NCBI GenBank assembly: GCA_015847255.1
Contig: JADLZK010012339.1
Location: 62,001-126,000, forward strand
Length of the DNA: 64,000 bases
Source of the DNA: Hyparrhenia diplandra
Taxonomy: Eukaryota > Streptophyta > Magnoliopsida > Poales > Poaceae
Direction of reading: 5' to 3'
In this document: positions 12,150 to 23,391 of the stretch, piece by piece
Numbering within the stretch: the stretch's first letter is position 1
Layout: each line of letters opens with the position of its first letter
Made by a program: the position numbers and the translations under genes
Notes under the pieces: model-generated
What the model was told of the DNA's origin: nothing
The model's database searches: none
The model's input: only the letters and a program-made list of their open reading frames with translations

Positions 12150-15100
12150 GTAGACCATTAGAGGGTTTTTTCCAAAAATCGCATGTCATAGGCCTCAAAG
12201 TAGCACTTGTCTAGAGCGAAATCTTTGAATTCCATCAAAAATCTACGTGTCGACCTACGTACCAAAACAAGAAGGGGAAAGCGACACGAAAGGTACATAG
12301 GAAGTTAGGGTGGATAGGTTAGATGATGGTAGGATCAATTACATTGCGTTCCCCAACCGTTAATATATGTTTTTCGGATGTGACATTGGGGACTGCTTTA
12401 GCACTGATTTGGCGCGAACTCAAAACAAAGAGAAGTTTCCAATGCGGGTATCGACCGACCTAGACTTTTTGCGGTTGTGGGATCAAATCGTCACCCTAGA
12501 TATTCTAAATTTGAGGAAGTGGACCATTAGAGAGTTTTTCTAAGAATCACGTGTCATAGGCCTCAAAGCGGCACTTGTTTAGAGCGAAATCTTGGAATTC
12601 CATCGAAAATCTACGTAATGTCGACCTACGCATAAGAAACAAGAAGGGAACGACACGAAAGGTACATAGAAAGTTAGGGTGGATTGGTTAGATGATGGTA
12701 GGATCAATTACATTGCGTTCCCCAACCGTTAATATATGTTTCTGGATGTGACATTGGGGACTGTTGGCGCTGATTTCAGCGCGAACTCAAAACAAAGAGA
12801 AGATTCCAATGCGGCTATCGAATCGAGCTAGACTTTTTCACGGTTGTGGAATCAAATGTCAGACCCTAGAGAACCTAACTTTGAGCAAGTGGACCATTGG
12901 AGGTTTTTTCTAAAAGTCACATGTCATAGGCCTCAAAGTAGCACTTGTTTAGAGCGAAATCTTGGAATTCCATCGAAAATCTCTGTGTCGACCTACGTAC
13001 CGAAACAAGAAGGGGAACGACACGAAAGGTACATAGGAAGTTAGGGTGGATTGGTTAGATGATGGTAGGATCAATTACATTGCGTTCCCCAACCGTTAAT
13101 ATATGTTTCGAAGTGACATTGGGGATTTGTTGCGCGATTTCAGCGAACTCAAAACAAAGAGAAGATTCCAATGCGGCTATCGAATCGAGCTAGACTTTTT
13201 CATGGTTGTGGAATCAAATGTCAGACCCTAGAGAACCTAACTTTGAGCAAGTGGACCATTAGAGGGTTTTTCTAAAAGTCACATGTCATAGGCCTCAAAG
13301 TAGCACTTGTTTAGAGCGAAATCTTGGAATTCCATCGAAAATCTCTTTGTCGACCTACACGCATCGAAACAAGAAGGGGAAGCGACACGAAAGGTACATA
13401 GGAAGTTAGGGTGGATAGGTTAGATGATGGTAGGATCAATTACATTGCGTTCCCCAACCGTTAATATATGTTTTAGGATGTGACATTGGGGATTTGCTAG
13501 CTGATTTCAGTGTGAACTCAAAACAAAGAGAAGTTTCCAATGCGGCTATCAAATCGACCTAGACTTTTTCACGGTTTGTGGGATCAAATGCGTCACCCTA
13601 GATATTCTAAATTTGAGGAAGTGGACCATTAGAGAGTTTTTATAAGAATCACTTATCATAGGCCTCAAAGGAGCACTTGTTTAAAGCGAAATCTTGGAAT
13701 TCCATCAAAAATCTACGTAATGGACCTACGTACCAGAAACAAGAAGGGAGCGACACGAAAGGTACATAGAAAGTTAGGGTGGATTGGTTAGATGATGGTA
13801 GGATCAATTACATTGCGTTCCCCAACCGTTAATATACGTTTACGGATGTGACATTGGGGAATTTGTTGGCCCCGATTTTTCAACTCAAACTCAAAAGAGA
13901 AGATTCCAATGCGGCTATCGAATCGAGCTAGACTTTTTCACGGTTGTGGAATCAAATGTCGAGACCCTAGAGAACCTAACTTTGAGCAAGTGGACCATTA
14001 GAGGGTTTTTCTAAAAGTCACATGTCATAGGCCTCAAAGTAGCACTTGTTTAGAGCGAAATCTTGGAATTCCATGAAAATCTCTTTGTCGACCTACGTGC
14101 GAAACAAGAAGGGGAGCGACACGAAAGGTGCATAGGAAGTTAGGGTGGATAGGTTAGATGATGGTAGGATCAATTACATTGCGTTCCCCAACCGTTAATA
14201 TATGTTTTAGGATGTGACATTGGGGATTGCTAGCTGATTTCGGTAGCGAACTCAAAAACAAAGAGAAGTTTCCAATGCGGCTATCAAATCGACCTAGACT
14301 TTTTCACGGTTGTGGGATCAAATGCGTCACCCTAGATATTCTAAATTTGAGGAAGTGGACCATTAGAGAGTTTTTATAAGAATCACTTGTCATAGGCCTC
14401 AAAGGAGCACTTGTTTAGAGCGAAATCTTGGAATTCCATCAAAATCTACGCGGTCGACCTACGCATCAGAAACAAGAAGGGGAGCGACACGAAAGGTACA
14501 TAGAAAGTTAGGGTGGATAGGTTAGATGATGGTACGATCAATTACATTGCGTTCCCCAATTTGTTAATATATGTTTCGAAGTGACATTGGGATCATTTGT
14601 TGGTGATTTCAGCGCGTGAACTCAAAACAAAGAGAAGATTCCAATGCGGCTATCGAATCGAGCTAGACTTTTCATGGTTGTGGAATCAAATGTCAGGACC
14701 CTAGAGAACCTAACTTTGAGCAAGTGGACCATTAGAGGGTTTTTCTAAAAGTCACATGTCATAGGCCTCAAAGTAGCACTTGTTTAGAGCGAAATCTTGG
14801 AATTCCATCGAAAATCTACGTGTCGACACGCATGCTAAAACAAGTCGGGAGCGACATGAAAGGTACATAGGTAGTTAGGGTGGTTAGGTTAGATGATGGT
14901 AGGATCAATTACATTGCGTTCCCCAACCGTTAATATATGTTTACGGATGTGACATTAGGGCTAGCGGGCGCTGATTTCAGCTTGAACTCAAAACAAAGAG
15001 AAGATTCCAATGCGGTTATCGAATCGACCTAGACTCTTTCGCGGTTGTGAAATCAATTGCCTCACCCTAGATAACCTTAATTTGAGGAAGTGGACCATTA

Positions 15101-16555
15101 GAGAGTTTTTCTAAGAATCACTTGTCATAGGCCTCAAAAGTACCACTTGTTTAGAGCGAAATCTTGGAATTCCATCGAAAATCTCTATGTGGAGCCTACA
15201 TACAGAAACAAAGAAAAGGAGCGACCACGAAAGGTACATAGGAAGTTAGGGTGGATAGGTTAGATGATGGTAGGATCAATTACATTGCGTTCCCCAACCG
15301 TTAATATATGTTTACGGATGTGACATTAGGGATTTCCGGCGCTGATTTCAACGCGAACTCAAAACAAAGAGAAGTTTCCAATGCATTTATCGAGATCGAA
15401 CCTAGACTTTTTCGCGGTTGTGGAATCAAATGCCTCACCTAGATAACCTAAATTTGAGGAAGTGGACCATTAGAGAGTTTTTCTAAGAATCACTTGTCAT
15501 AGGCCTCAAAGCGGCACTTGTTTTTGAGCGAAATCTTGGAATTCCATCGAAAATCTACGTGTGGAGCCTACGTCTGAAACAAGAAGGGAGCGACACGAAA
15601 GGTACATAGAAAGTTAGGGTGGATTGGTTAGATGATGGTAGGATCAATTACATTGCGTTCCCCAACCGTTAATATATGTTTACGGATGTGACATTGGGGA
15701 CTGTTGGCGTTGATTTTCAGCGAACTCAAAACAAAGAAGATTCAATGCGGCTATCGAATCGAGCTAGACTTTTTCACGGTTGTGGAATCAAATGTCAGAC
15801 CCTAGAGAACCTAACTTTGAGCAAGTGGACCATTAGAGGTTTTTCTAAAAGTCACATGTCATAGGCCTCAAAGTAGCACTTGTTTAGAGCGAAATCTTGG
15901 AATTCCATCGAAAATCTACGTAATGGAGCCTACGTGCAGAAACAAGAAGGGAACGACCACGAAGGTACATAGGAAGTTAGGGTGGATAGGTTAGATGATG
16001 GTAGGATCAATTACATTGCGTTCCCCAACCGTTAATATATGTTTACGGATGTGACATTGGGGATCGCAAGCGATTTCAGCGAACTCAAAACAAAAGAGAA
16101 GTTTCAATGCGGCTATCGAATCGACCTAGACTTTTTCACGGTTGTGGGGTCAAATCGTCACCCTAGATATTCTAAATTTGAGGAAGTGGACCATTAGAGA
16201 GTTTTTTCTAAGAATCACTTGTCATAGGCCTCAAAGTAGCACTTGTTCGAGGAGCAAAATCTTGGAATTCCATCGAAAATCTGCGGCTAATCGACCTACG
16301 TCCGAGAAACAAGAAGGGAACAACACGAAAGGTACATAGGAAGTTAGGGTGGATTGGTTAGATGATGGTAGGATCAATTACATTGCGTTCCCCAACCGTT
16401 AGTATATATTTACGGATGTGACATTGGGGGCTGTATTTGCTTTCGGCATGAACTCAAAACAAAAGAAGTTTCCAATGCGGCAATCGATTCGACCAAGACT
16501 TTTTTTGTGGTTGTGGAATCAAATGCCTCACCCTAGATAACCTAAATTTGAGGAA
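12150..16555 (+). repeat. Satellite monomers M34-M45, second two-monomer zone
   Basis: Monomer starts: 12150, 12519, 12889, 13251, 13621, 13990, 14355, 14724, 15090, 15462, 15825, 16186. M34 and M35 match M21 and M22: both first units start with the rare 'agtagacc' and both second units have 'gaatcacgtgtc'. M36 begins as an X unit and ends as a Y unit. M37-M40 alternate X/Y, and both Y units (M38, M40) share the private change 'agtttttataag'. M41-M42 resemble M25-M26. M45 begins the tattt/gctttc variant that continues in the next block. Confidence 0.8.
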
Positions 16556-18396
16556 GTGGACCATTAGAGAGTTTTTCTAAGAATAACTAGTCGAGGAGGC
16601 CTCAAAGTACCACTTGTTTAGAGTGAAATCTTGGAATTCCATCGAAAATCTCGTAATGTCGACGTGCGTCTCTAAAACAAGAAGGAGCGACACGAAAGGT
16701 ACATAGAAAGTTAGGGTGGATAGGTTAGATGATGGTACGATCAATTACATTACGTTCCCCAACCGTTAATATATGTTTTGGATGTGACATTGGGGATCTG
16801 GCGGCATTGATTTGTAGCGAACTCAAAACAAAGAGAAGATTCCAATGCGCTATCGAATCGAGCTAGACTTTTTCGCGGTTGTGCAATCAAATTGCACACC
16901 CTAGAGAACCTAACTTTGGACAAGTGGACCATTAGAAGGTTTTTCTAAAAATCACATGTCATAGGCCTCAAAGTAGCACTTGTTTGGAGCGAAATCTTGG
17001 AATTCCATCGAAAATCTACGTATGGAGACCTACGTCATAGAAACAAGAAGGGGGAGCGACACGAAGGTACATAGGAAGTTAGGGTGGATAGGTTAGATGA
17101 TGGTAGGATCAATTAAATTGCGTTCCCCAACCGTTAATATATGTTTCTGGATGTGACATTAGGGACTGATGGCGCTGTTTTCAACGCGACCTCAAAACAA
17201 AGAGAAGTTTCCAATCCGGCTATAGAATCGAGCTAGACTTTTTCGCGGTTGTGGAATCAAATGCCACACCCTAGAGAACCTAAATTTGAACAAGTGGACC
17301 ATTAGAGGGTTTTTCTATGAATCACATGTCGTAGGCCTCCAAGTAGCACTTGTTTAGAGCGAAATCTTGGAATTCCATCGAAAATCTCTGTGTCGACCTA
17401 CGTACCGAAACAAGAAGGGGAACGACACGAAAGGTACATAGGAAGTTAGGGTGGATTGGTTAGATGATGGTAGGATCAATTACATTCGTTCCCCAACCGT
17501 TAATATATGTTTTCGGATGTGACATTGGGGATTGTTGGGCGATTTCTGCGAACTCAAAACAAAGAGAAGATTCCAATGCGGCTATCGAATCGAGCTAGAC
17601 TTTTCACGGTTGTGGAATCAAATGTCGGACCCTAGAGAACCTAACTTTGATCAAGTGGACCATTAGAGGGGTTTTCTAAAAGTCACATGTCATAGGCCTC
17701 AAAGTAGCACTTGTTTAGAGCGAAATCTTGGAATTCCATCGAAAATGTCTTTGTCGAGCCTACGTCTTTCAAACAAGAAGGGAGCGACACGAAAGGTACA
17801 TAGGAAGTTAGGGTGGATAGGTTAGATGATGGTAGGATCAATTACATTGCGTTCCCCAACCTTTAATATATGTTTACGGATGTGACATTGGGGATCGCTA
17901 GCGCTGATTCGATTAGCGAACTCAAAACAAAGAGAAGTTTCCAATGCGGCTATCAAATCTCGACCTAGACTTTTCACGGTTGTGGGATCAAATGCGTCAC
18001 CGTAGATATTCTAAATTTGAGGAAGTGGACCATTAGAGAGTTTTTTCTAAGAATCACTTGTCATAGGCCTCAAAGTAGCACTTGTTTAGAGCGAAATCTT
18101 GGAATTCCATCGAAAATCTGCACGTATTAGACCTACGTGCCGAAACAAGAAGGGAACGACACTAAAGGTACATAGGAAGTTAGGGTGGATTGGTTAGATG
18201 ATGGTAGGATCAATTACATTGCGTTCCCCAACCGTTAATATATGTTTACGGATGTGACATTGGGGATTTCTTATTTGCTTTTCAAAGCATGAACACAAAA
18301 CAAAGAGAAGTTTCCAATGCAAACAATCGAACCGACCAAGACTTTTTGTGGTTGTGGAATCAAATGCCTCACCCTAGATAACCTAAATTTAAGGAA
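16556..18396 (+). repeat. Five-monomer block, copy 1 (M46-M50)
   Basis: Monomer starts: 16556, 16924, 17294, 17655, 18025. Markers: M46 'agagtgaaatc', 'ggtacgatcaatt' and 'aatcaaattgcacacc'; M47 'ctaaaaatcacatg' with the 'gcgacctc' form; M48 'ctatgaatcacatg' and 'aggcctccaag'; M49 'ctaaaagtcacatg'; M50 'cgaccaagac' in its second half. M51-M54 repeat the series, minus one unit. Confidence 0.75.
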
Positions 18397-19865
18397 GTGG
18401 ACCATTAGAGAGTTTTTCTAAGAATAACTTGTCGAGGCCTCAAAGTAGCACTTGTTTAGAGTGAAATCTTGGAATTCCATCGAAAATCTCTGTGTCGACG
18501 TACGTACCGAAACAAGAAGGGGAACGGCACGAAAGGTTCATAGAAAGTTAGGGTGGATAGGTTAGATGATGGTACGATCAATTACATTGCGTTCCCCAAC
18601 CGTTAATATATGTTTCTGGATGTGACATTGGGGATTGGTGGCATTGATTTCAGCGCGAACTCAAAACAAAGAGAAGATTCCAATGCGGCTATCGAATCGA
18701 GCTAAACTTTTTTGCGGTTGTGGAATCAAATTGCACACCCTAGAGAACCTAACTTTGAACAAGTGGACCATTAGAGGGTTTTTCTAAAAATCACATGTCA
18801 TAGGCCTCAAAGTAGCACTTGTTTAGAGCGAAATCTTGGAATTCCATCGAAAATCTCTATGTCGACCTACGTACCGAAACAAGAAGGGGAACGACACGAA
18901 AGGTACATAGGAAGTTAGGGTGGATAGGTTAGATGATGGTAGGATCAATTACATTGCGTTCCCCAACCGTTAATATATGTTTACGGATGTGACATTAGGG
19001 GGCTTTGTATTTGTTTTCAACGCGACCTCAAAACAAAGAGAAGTTTCCAATCCGGCTATAGAATCGAGCTAGACTTTTTCGCGGTTGTGGAATCAAATGC
19101 CACACCCTAGAGAACCTAAATTTGAACAAGTGGACCATTAGAGGGTTTTTCTATGAATCACATGTCATAGGCCTCCAAGTAGCACTTGTTTAGAGCGAAA
19201 TCTTGGAATTCCATCGAAAATCTACGTATTCGGCCTAGGTATTTAGAAACAAGAAGGGAGCGACACGAAAGGTACATAGGAAGTTAGGGTGGATAGGTTA
19301 GATGAAGGTAGGATCAATTACATTGCGTTCCCCAACCGTTAATATATGTTTGGATGTGACATTGGGGATTTGTTGGCGCTGATTTCAGCGTGAACTCAAA
19401 ACAAAGAGAAGATTCCAATGCGGCTATCGAATCGAGCTAGACTTTTCACGGTTGTGAATCAAATGTCGAGACCCTAGAGAACCTAACTTTGAGCAAGTGG
19501 ACCATTAGAGGGTTTTTCGAAAAGTCACATGTCATAGGCCTCAAAGTAGCACTTGTTTAGAGCGAAATCTTGGAATTCCATCGAAAATCTACGTGGTCGA
19601 CCTACGTCTGCAGAAACAAGAAGGGAGCGACACGAAAGGTACACAGGAAGTTAGGGTGGATAGGTTAGATGATGGTAGGATCAATTACATTGCGTTCCCC
19701 AACCGTTAGTATATGTTTCTGGATGTGACATTGGGGACTGCTGGCGCTGCTTTCAGCATGAACTCAAAACAAAGAGAAGTTTCCAATGCGGCAATCGAAT
19801 CGACCAAGACTTTTTTGTGGTTGTGGAATCAAATGCCTCACCCTAGATAACCTAAATTTGAGGAA
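18397..19865 (+). repeat. Contracted copy 2 of the five-monomer block (M51-M54)
   Basis: Monomer starts: 18397, 18763, 19130, 19497. M51, M52 and M53 match M46, M47 and M48. M54 starts like M49 ('aaaagtcacatg') but ends like M50 or M45 ('cgaccaagac', 'ttttttgtggttg', 'gatgcctcacc' context). One monomer length is therefore missing and M54 spans the deletion junction. Confidence 0.7.
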
Positions 19866-20147
19866 GTGGACCATTAGAGAGTTTTTCTAAGAATAACTTG
19901 TCAGAGGCCTCAAAGTAGCACTTGTTTAGAGTGAAATCTTGGAATTCCATCGAAAATCTCTGTGTCGAAGTACGTACCAAAACAAGAAGGGGAACGGCAC
20001 GAAAGGTACATAGAAAGTTAGGGTGGATAGGTTAGATGATGGTCCGATCAATTACATTGCGTTCCCCAACCGTTAATATATGTTTCTGGATGTGACATTG
20101 GGGACTGCTGGCATTGATTTCAGCGCGAACTCAAAACAAAGAGAAGA
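19866..20147 (+). repeat. 5' part of monomer M55, interrupted by the Helitron
   Basis: 282 bp of a monomer with the 'agagtgaaatc' marker also seen in M46 and M51. It stops within '...caaagagaaga' exactly where the Helitron begins. The remaining 84 bp are at 23421-23504. The two parts sum to 366 bp, a normal monomer. The distal part carries 'aatcaaattgcacacc', as M46 and M51 do, so the two flanks belong to one original unit. Confidence 0.93.
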
Positions 20148-20160
20148 TCTCTACTATAAT
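20148..20160 (+). other. Helitron 5' terminus
   Basis: TCTCTACTATAAT follows host base A. Helitrons start with TC, and many grass elements share the extended TCTCTACTA or TCTATACTA start. The boundary is fixed by comparison with uninterrupted monomers, where 'gagaaga' is followed by 'ttccaatgcgg'. Confidence 0.9.
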
Positions 20161-20259
20161 GTCCCAGTTGAGGGCTCACGAAATCAACGGTCCACAAAGG
20201 AGCGTCAAATGATTGGAGGGCTAGGATCGAAAGTTTGATGCAAGGTCGGACATCTCACT

Positions 20260-20757
20260 CACTGCGCGCGGCATCGTGGCTACTAGCGAGCAGCGTTCGA
20301 ACCCCATTGAGCGCACATCTGCGCGGGAGAAAAAAACAGCGGCTCCCTCATCTATTCTCGAGGAAACCGTGCACGGGATACACGGCGGACTGCCGGGGCA
20401 CGCCACGAGATCCGACGGCCCGGCGCGCGACTCTCCACGAGATCGGCGGTGGACTGCCCGCCCGACTCGCCACGAGCACGTCGGCCGCGATCGAAACCGT
20501 CCTCGCCGGGAGCAAGGCGAGGAGTCCGATATTACGCCGATGGCGGCGGGGAGGAACGACGGTGGTGGCCTTGCAACCTTTGGGCCTTCGGGATGGCGAC
20601 GCGACGACTCCGGCGGCGGGCGTCACGCGATCATCGGGGAACTTCGCCAAGAGCACGACGGCCGCCCCGAAACCGAGAGAGGCGAGCTCGATGGCGGTGC
20701 CGCCCGCGACGCGCCGCCGTACTCGCCCGGGAGCACACCATGACCGAGACACCGCGC
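20260..20757. other. GC-rich gene-like segment 1 inside the Helitron
   Basis: This stretch is markedly richer in G+C than the satellite and the 3' half of the element, with many CpG and gcggcg/ccggcg runs. Frames stay open on both strands: 20235-20762 on plus (175 codons) and 20767-20348 on minus (139 codons, with a hydrophobic patch of the type ELASLGFGAAVVLLAKF). Overlapping open frames on both strands are expected in GC-rich DNA because stop codons are rare, so neither is convincing on its own. Grass Helitrons often capture GC-rich 5' exons of host genes, so this could be a captured fragment. I do not recognise a family. Confidence 0.45.
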
Positions 20758-20825
20758 CTTGATCCAAAACCGGGTAATCAATGAATCTATCGCTTGATCA
20801 TGGCGAATATATCTGAATCTCTACT
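20758..20825. other. AT-richer spacer between the GC-rich segments
   Basis: About 68 bp of ordinary composition between two GC-rich segments. It ends with TCTCTACT (20818-20825) preceded by A, which repeats the first eight bases of the Helitron. No gene is seen. Confidence 0.4.
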
Positions 20826-21172
20826 CACGAGAAGGCGACGCGGCGGGCCGGCGTTCGTATGGAGCTTCCGAGACGGCGAGGGTCACGCTCGGCGGCGGCG
20901 GCGAGGAGGAAGGGCCGGGCGGCTGGCGAGGCGCCTTGCACCCGGCGTGGACAACAAGGAGTGCGGGGCGAACCAAAGGGACCGGGCGTGTTGGACCGCG
21001 GCATCACGAACACAACCGCGGCGGGGCGTTTGCCATTCCGGCCTCCTAGTGCCTAGCCCCGTCGGCCTCCACCCGGCGGGGCAAGCCATACGCCCAATCT
21101 GTGCGGCGGTGGTGGTCGGTGAAGCTTGTGTTCCCCGGCGGTCACGGCAACACACACCACCTCCATTGTCGA
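20826..21172. other. GC-rich gene-like segment 2 inside the Helitron
   Basis: Second GC-rich stretch, rich in cggcgg repeats near 20890-20920. Frames are open on both strands (plus 20794-21213; minus 21209-20883), with arginine-, glycine- and alanine-rich low-complexity translations that look compositional rather than selected. It may belong to the same captured fragment as segment 1 or to a different donor. No protein family is recognised. Confidence 0.4.
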
Positions 21173-23048
21173 CATTGATAGCACACATGAGGTGTTTGAG
21201 GGAATGCATATGAGGTAAACAATGTGTCCTTTGGTCTCCATGTGTATGCCATGAATGAATGCAAGTATCTATTAATTGCTACACATTTTCCTTCAACACA
21301 TTATGGTTTTTCATCTACGAAATTTTGTAGTGGTTAATGGAATAATTTTGGTGGACTGGTTATGATCAATGTGCGTGATGGTTTTGTGTTCGGTGTTAAA
21401 AGGCTTAGTATTTTTAGATGTTTTTGGTCAAATATATTGTACATGATCTTGTGAAATCGTGATTCAAATTTCATGCCAATCGTAAATAGTGTGTTTGAGT
21501 CTAGCGGTAGCTCAATGTGTCAATCTACAACAGCTCGGCCCGGCACCTTGGTCACAGGAGGCTTGTGCTTTTTGTGTATGATTTCTTCGTCATCTTTTAT
21601 CCTAAAGTTCATCTTGTTCAACAACCATCGACCGGCCGAGATGCCTAACCATCGATCAATCTAACATTAAATGTTTTTATTCGTTCCACGAGGGCACTTA
21701 AACTAACCGGTGCATAGTGAAGGATTCCATGTTCATTCACCCTTTGTTACAATTTTATCTCTAAAACATTCTTTGGTGCATTATGTGGGAACATATTGCG
21801 GTGAACCCAAAGCATCACGAGGGGTTTGGTGTCGAAAGCTGCGGGTGCCAACACATATGCGAGGAGTCCTTTGCCTAGACATGAGGTGAGAGGAACTCTT
21901 GCCATTTTTATGACAAAATGAGTCAAACATGCTCTTATGCCATTTCTTTGATTGATTGAAGCCGCTCTTGCCGCTTATGAGCCACTCGGTCATAATCTTG
22001 TGCGGTCGGGTGATAGCTCTACTCGACAAGCGAGATAGATGATCTTGCTGCGCAAGCTACCGAGTTCCTCATCTCGTAACGAGACACGAAAAATGGTAAT
22101 CTTTGTTGATTGGATTATTGTCTATGCTATCTTGGATTTGCTTGTTTATTTGAATGCACAAGATGTCAACAATCGAACTCCATCCGGTCGGGAGGAGTGT
22201 GAAGCTTCACAACCCTGAGTTAATAGAGGAATTGAATAGAGGTATATCTTTAGAGAAGCTTTGAGCTAAATTAATAAAATCTCTTCAAGTTCTAAGCGAG
22301 AATGGTCTTCAAGTTCGGTGATAAAGAGATCTTGGTTAGGATCCTTACAAATTCTTTGCATTTCCGCCCTTGCTTCCACCGGCTAATTAAGCTTTCCTCT
22401 TCTTAAGATAATTCCTACCAAGGTTCAAAATAAAACAGAAGTTCACTTGGCAACAAACCATACGAGAGGCACTTATTCTCTTTGGGTTTTGGCATAAAAC
22501 GATTATCTTAAAGTTATTTAACCGTTGCTACCTAAAAACAGATTAAAAGTCAAACATCGCATATCTTAGAGTCTCAAGTGTTATCTTTGGTTTTAAACAT
22601 CTGCAGTATCAATTGTGCTCTACGGTTTTAAATACTAATTGACACGGATGTATCATGATTTGCATTTTGACTTTTATTTATGTGAATGAAAATGGAATTC
22701 AATGTTATTCTAATTATTGGATTATGTGTGGAGCTCCATGGTTTTTAATTTAATATGTAGACGGCTAACCAAAACTTTTCAACTCTATGTATTTTTCTTC
22801 TTTTCATTTTTACATGGCATCGGTTGGTACTCCATTATCATGGCCTCTCGCTCCTGCGGCAGTGGCTGAGTCATGGCGCGTGCCACATACATTAAGGATA
22901 CGAGGCCGCAGCGGCGTTGATGATGCCGCTTATATTTTTTCCATTTACTATTCTATTTCTCGGGTTTACGGTGTTTATATGTAGTCAAATTTTTTTTGTT
23001 TGCATTGATGGTGACTATATGATAGGATGGACTATAAAAATATAATGA

Positions 23049-23102
23049 TCCATCAGTTTAACGAGCCTTGCCTGGTCCATCAGTTTAAGGGGCCTGAGAA
23101 CT
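23049..23102 (+). repeat. 27-bp imperfect tandem duplication in the Helitron
   Basis: 'tccatcagtttaa' occurs at 23049-23061 and again at 23076-23088, a shift of 27 bp. The following bases are partly matched (cgagcctt and ggggcctg). It lies about 330 bp from the element's 3' end. Confidence 0.75.
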
Positions 23103-23226
23103 GATTGGTGCTTTAAAATATCGAGACAAGTCATTACAAAGCAATCTAGCTGTAAGCTTATGTCTATCAATCTTAGTCGTTTCTTTCGGCGTGTGGTGGC
23201 AAAGCCAAATTTCGGGGAGGCGAGAT

Positions 23227-23257
23227 AACTTGCGGTGAGTTGCTAAAACTTGCGGTG
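23227..23257 (+). repeat. 20-bp-spaced direct repeat in the Helitron
   Basis: 'aacttgcggtg' occurs at 23227-23237 and 23247-23257. A further pair, 'ggcacgaatctta' (23279-23291) and 'ggcatgaatctta' (23321-23333), follows at a 42-bp shift. Subterminal direct repeats of this kind are often seen in non-autonomous elements; any function is inference. Confidence 0.7.
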
Positions 23258-23391
23258 TTCCGCTATGTTTTGTTTTTTGGCACGAATCTTATACGCATTA
23301 ATATATCATAAATCTCTTTTGGCATGAATCTTAATCTATCTCACTATTTACTTCATTTCTTTTTAAAAAATATATTGTTCTTTTGTTTTAA

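Larger units (their letters stand above)
1..20147 (+). repeat. Left block of ~368-bp satellite array (monomers M1-M55)
   Basis: Head-to-tail tandem array with no inversion and no spacer. Each unit carries, in order, the landmarks gtggaccattagag, cataggcctcaaagtagc, ggaattccatcgaaaatc, gaaaggtacatag, ttagatgatggtagg, cgttccccaaccgttaat, ggatgtgacatt, ctcaaaacaaagagaag, and cggttgtggaatcaaatg. Starts of M1-M55 run from 2 to 19866, mean spacing about 367.9 bp. Individual starts are listed under the sub-blocks. No coding potential is supported: reading frames are short, repeat with the monomer and are broken by indels. A length near 370 bp is about two nucleosome repeats, a common plant satellite size class. 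The family is not recognised by name. Orientation is arbitrary and given as read. Confidence 0.98.
21173..23391. other. AT-rich 3' part of the Helitron, no gene recognised
   Basis: About 2.2 kb of AT-rich, non-satellite sequence. Short open frames exist (for example 21473-21664 and 22787-22984 on plus, 21781-22029 on minus), but none shows a recognisable domain or clear coding bias. No tRNA, LTR or terminal inverted repeat was recognised. Short direct repeats lie toward the 3' end and are listed separately. Confidence 0.6.

Noticed and set aside
1131..17000. Short open frames on both strands of the left block, including MVHLFKVKFSRVWHLIPQPRRSL-type frames on the minus strand
   Set aside because: The same frames recur with the monomer on either strand, with no start signal or domain. 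They are incidental to the satellite.
20235..21213. Overlapping long open frames in the GC-rich part of the Helitron as functional genes
   Set aside because: Frames are open on both strands at once, as expected in GC-rich DNA, and the translations are low-complexity with no recognised domain. Kept only as a possible captured fragment.
21496..21520. tRNA-like stretch 'tctagcggtagctcaa'
   Set aside because: No matching acceptor stem, anticodon arm or T-loop could be arranged around it.
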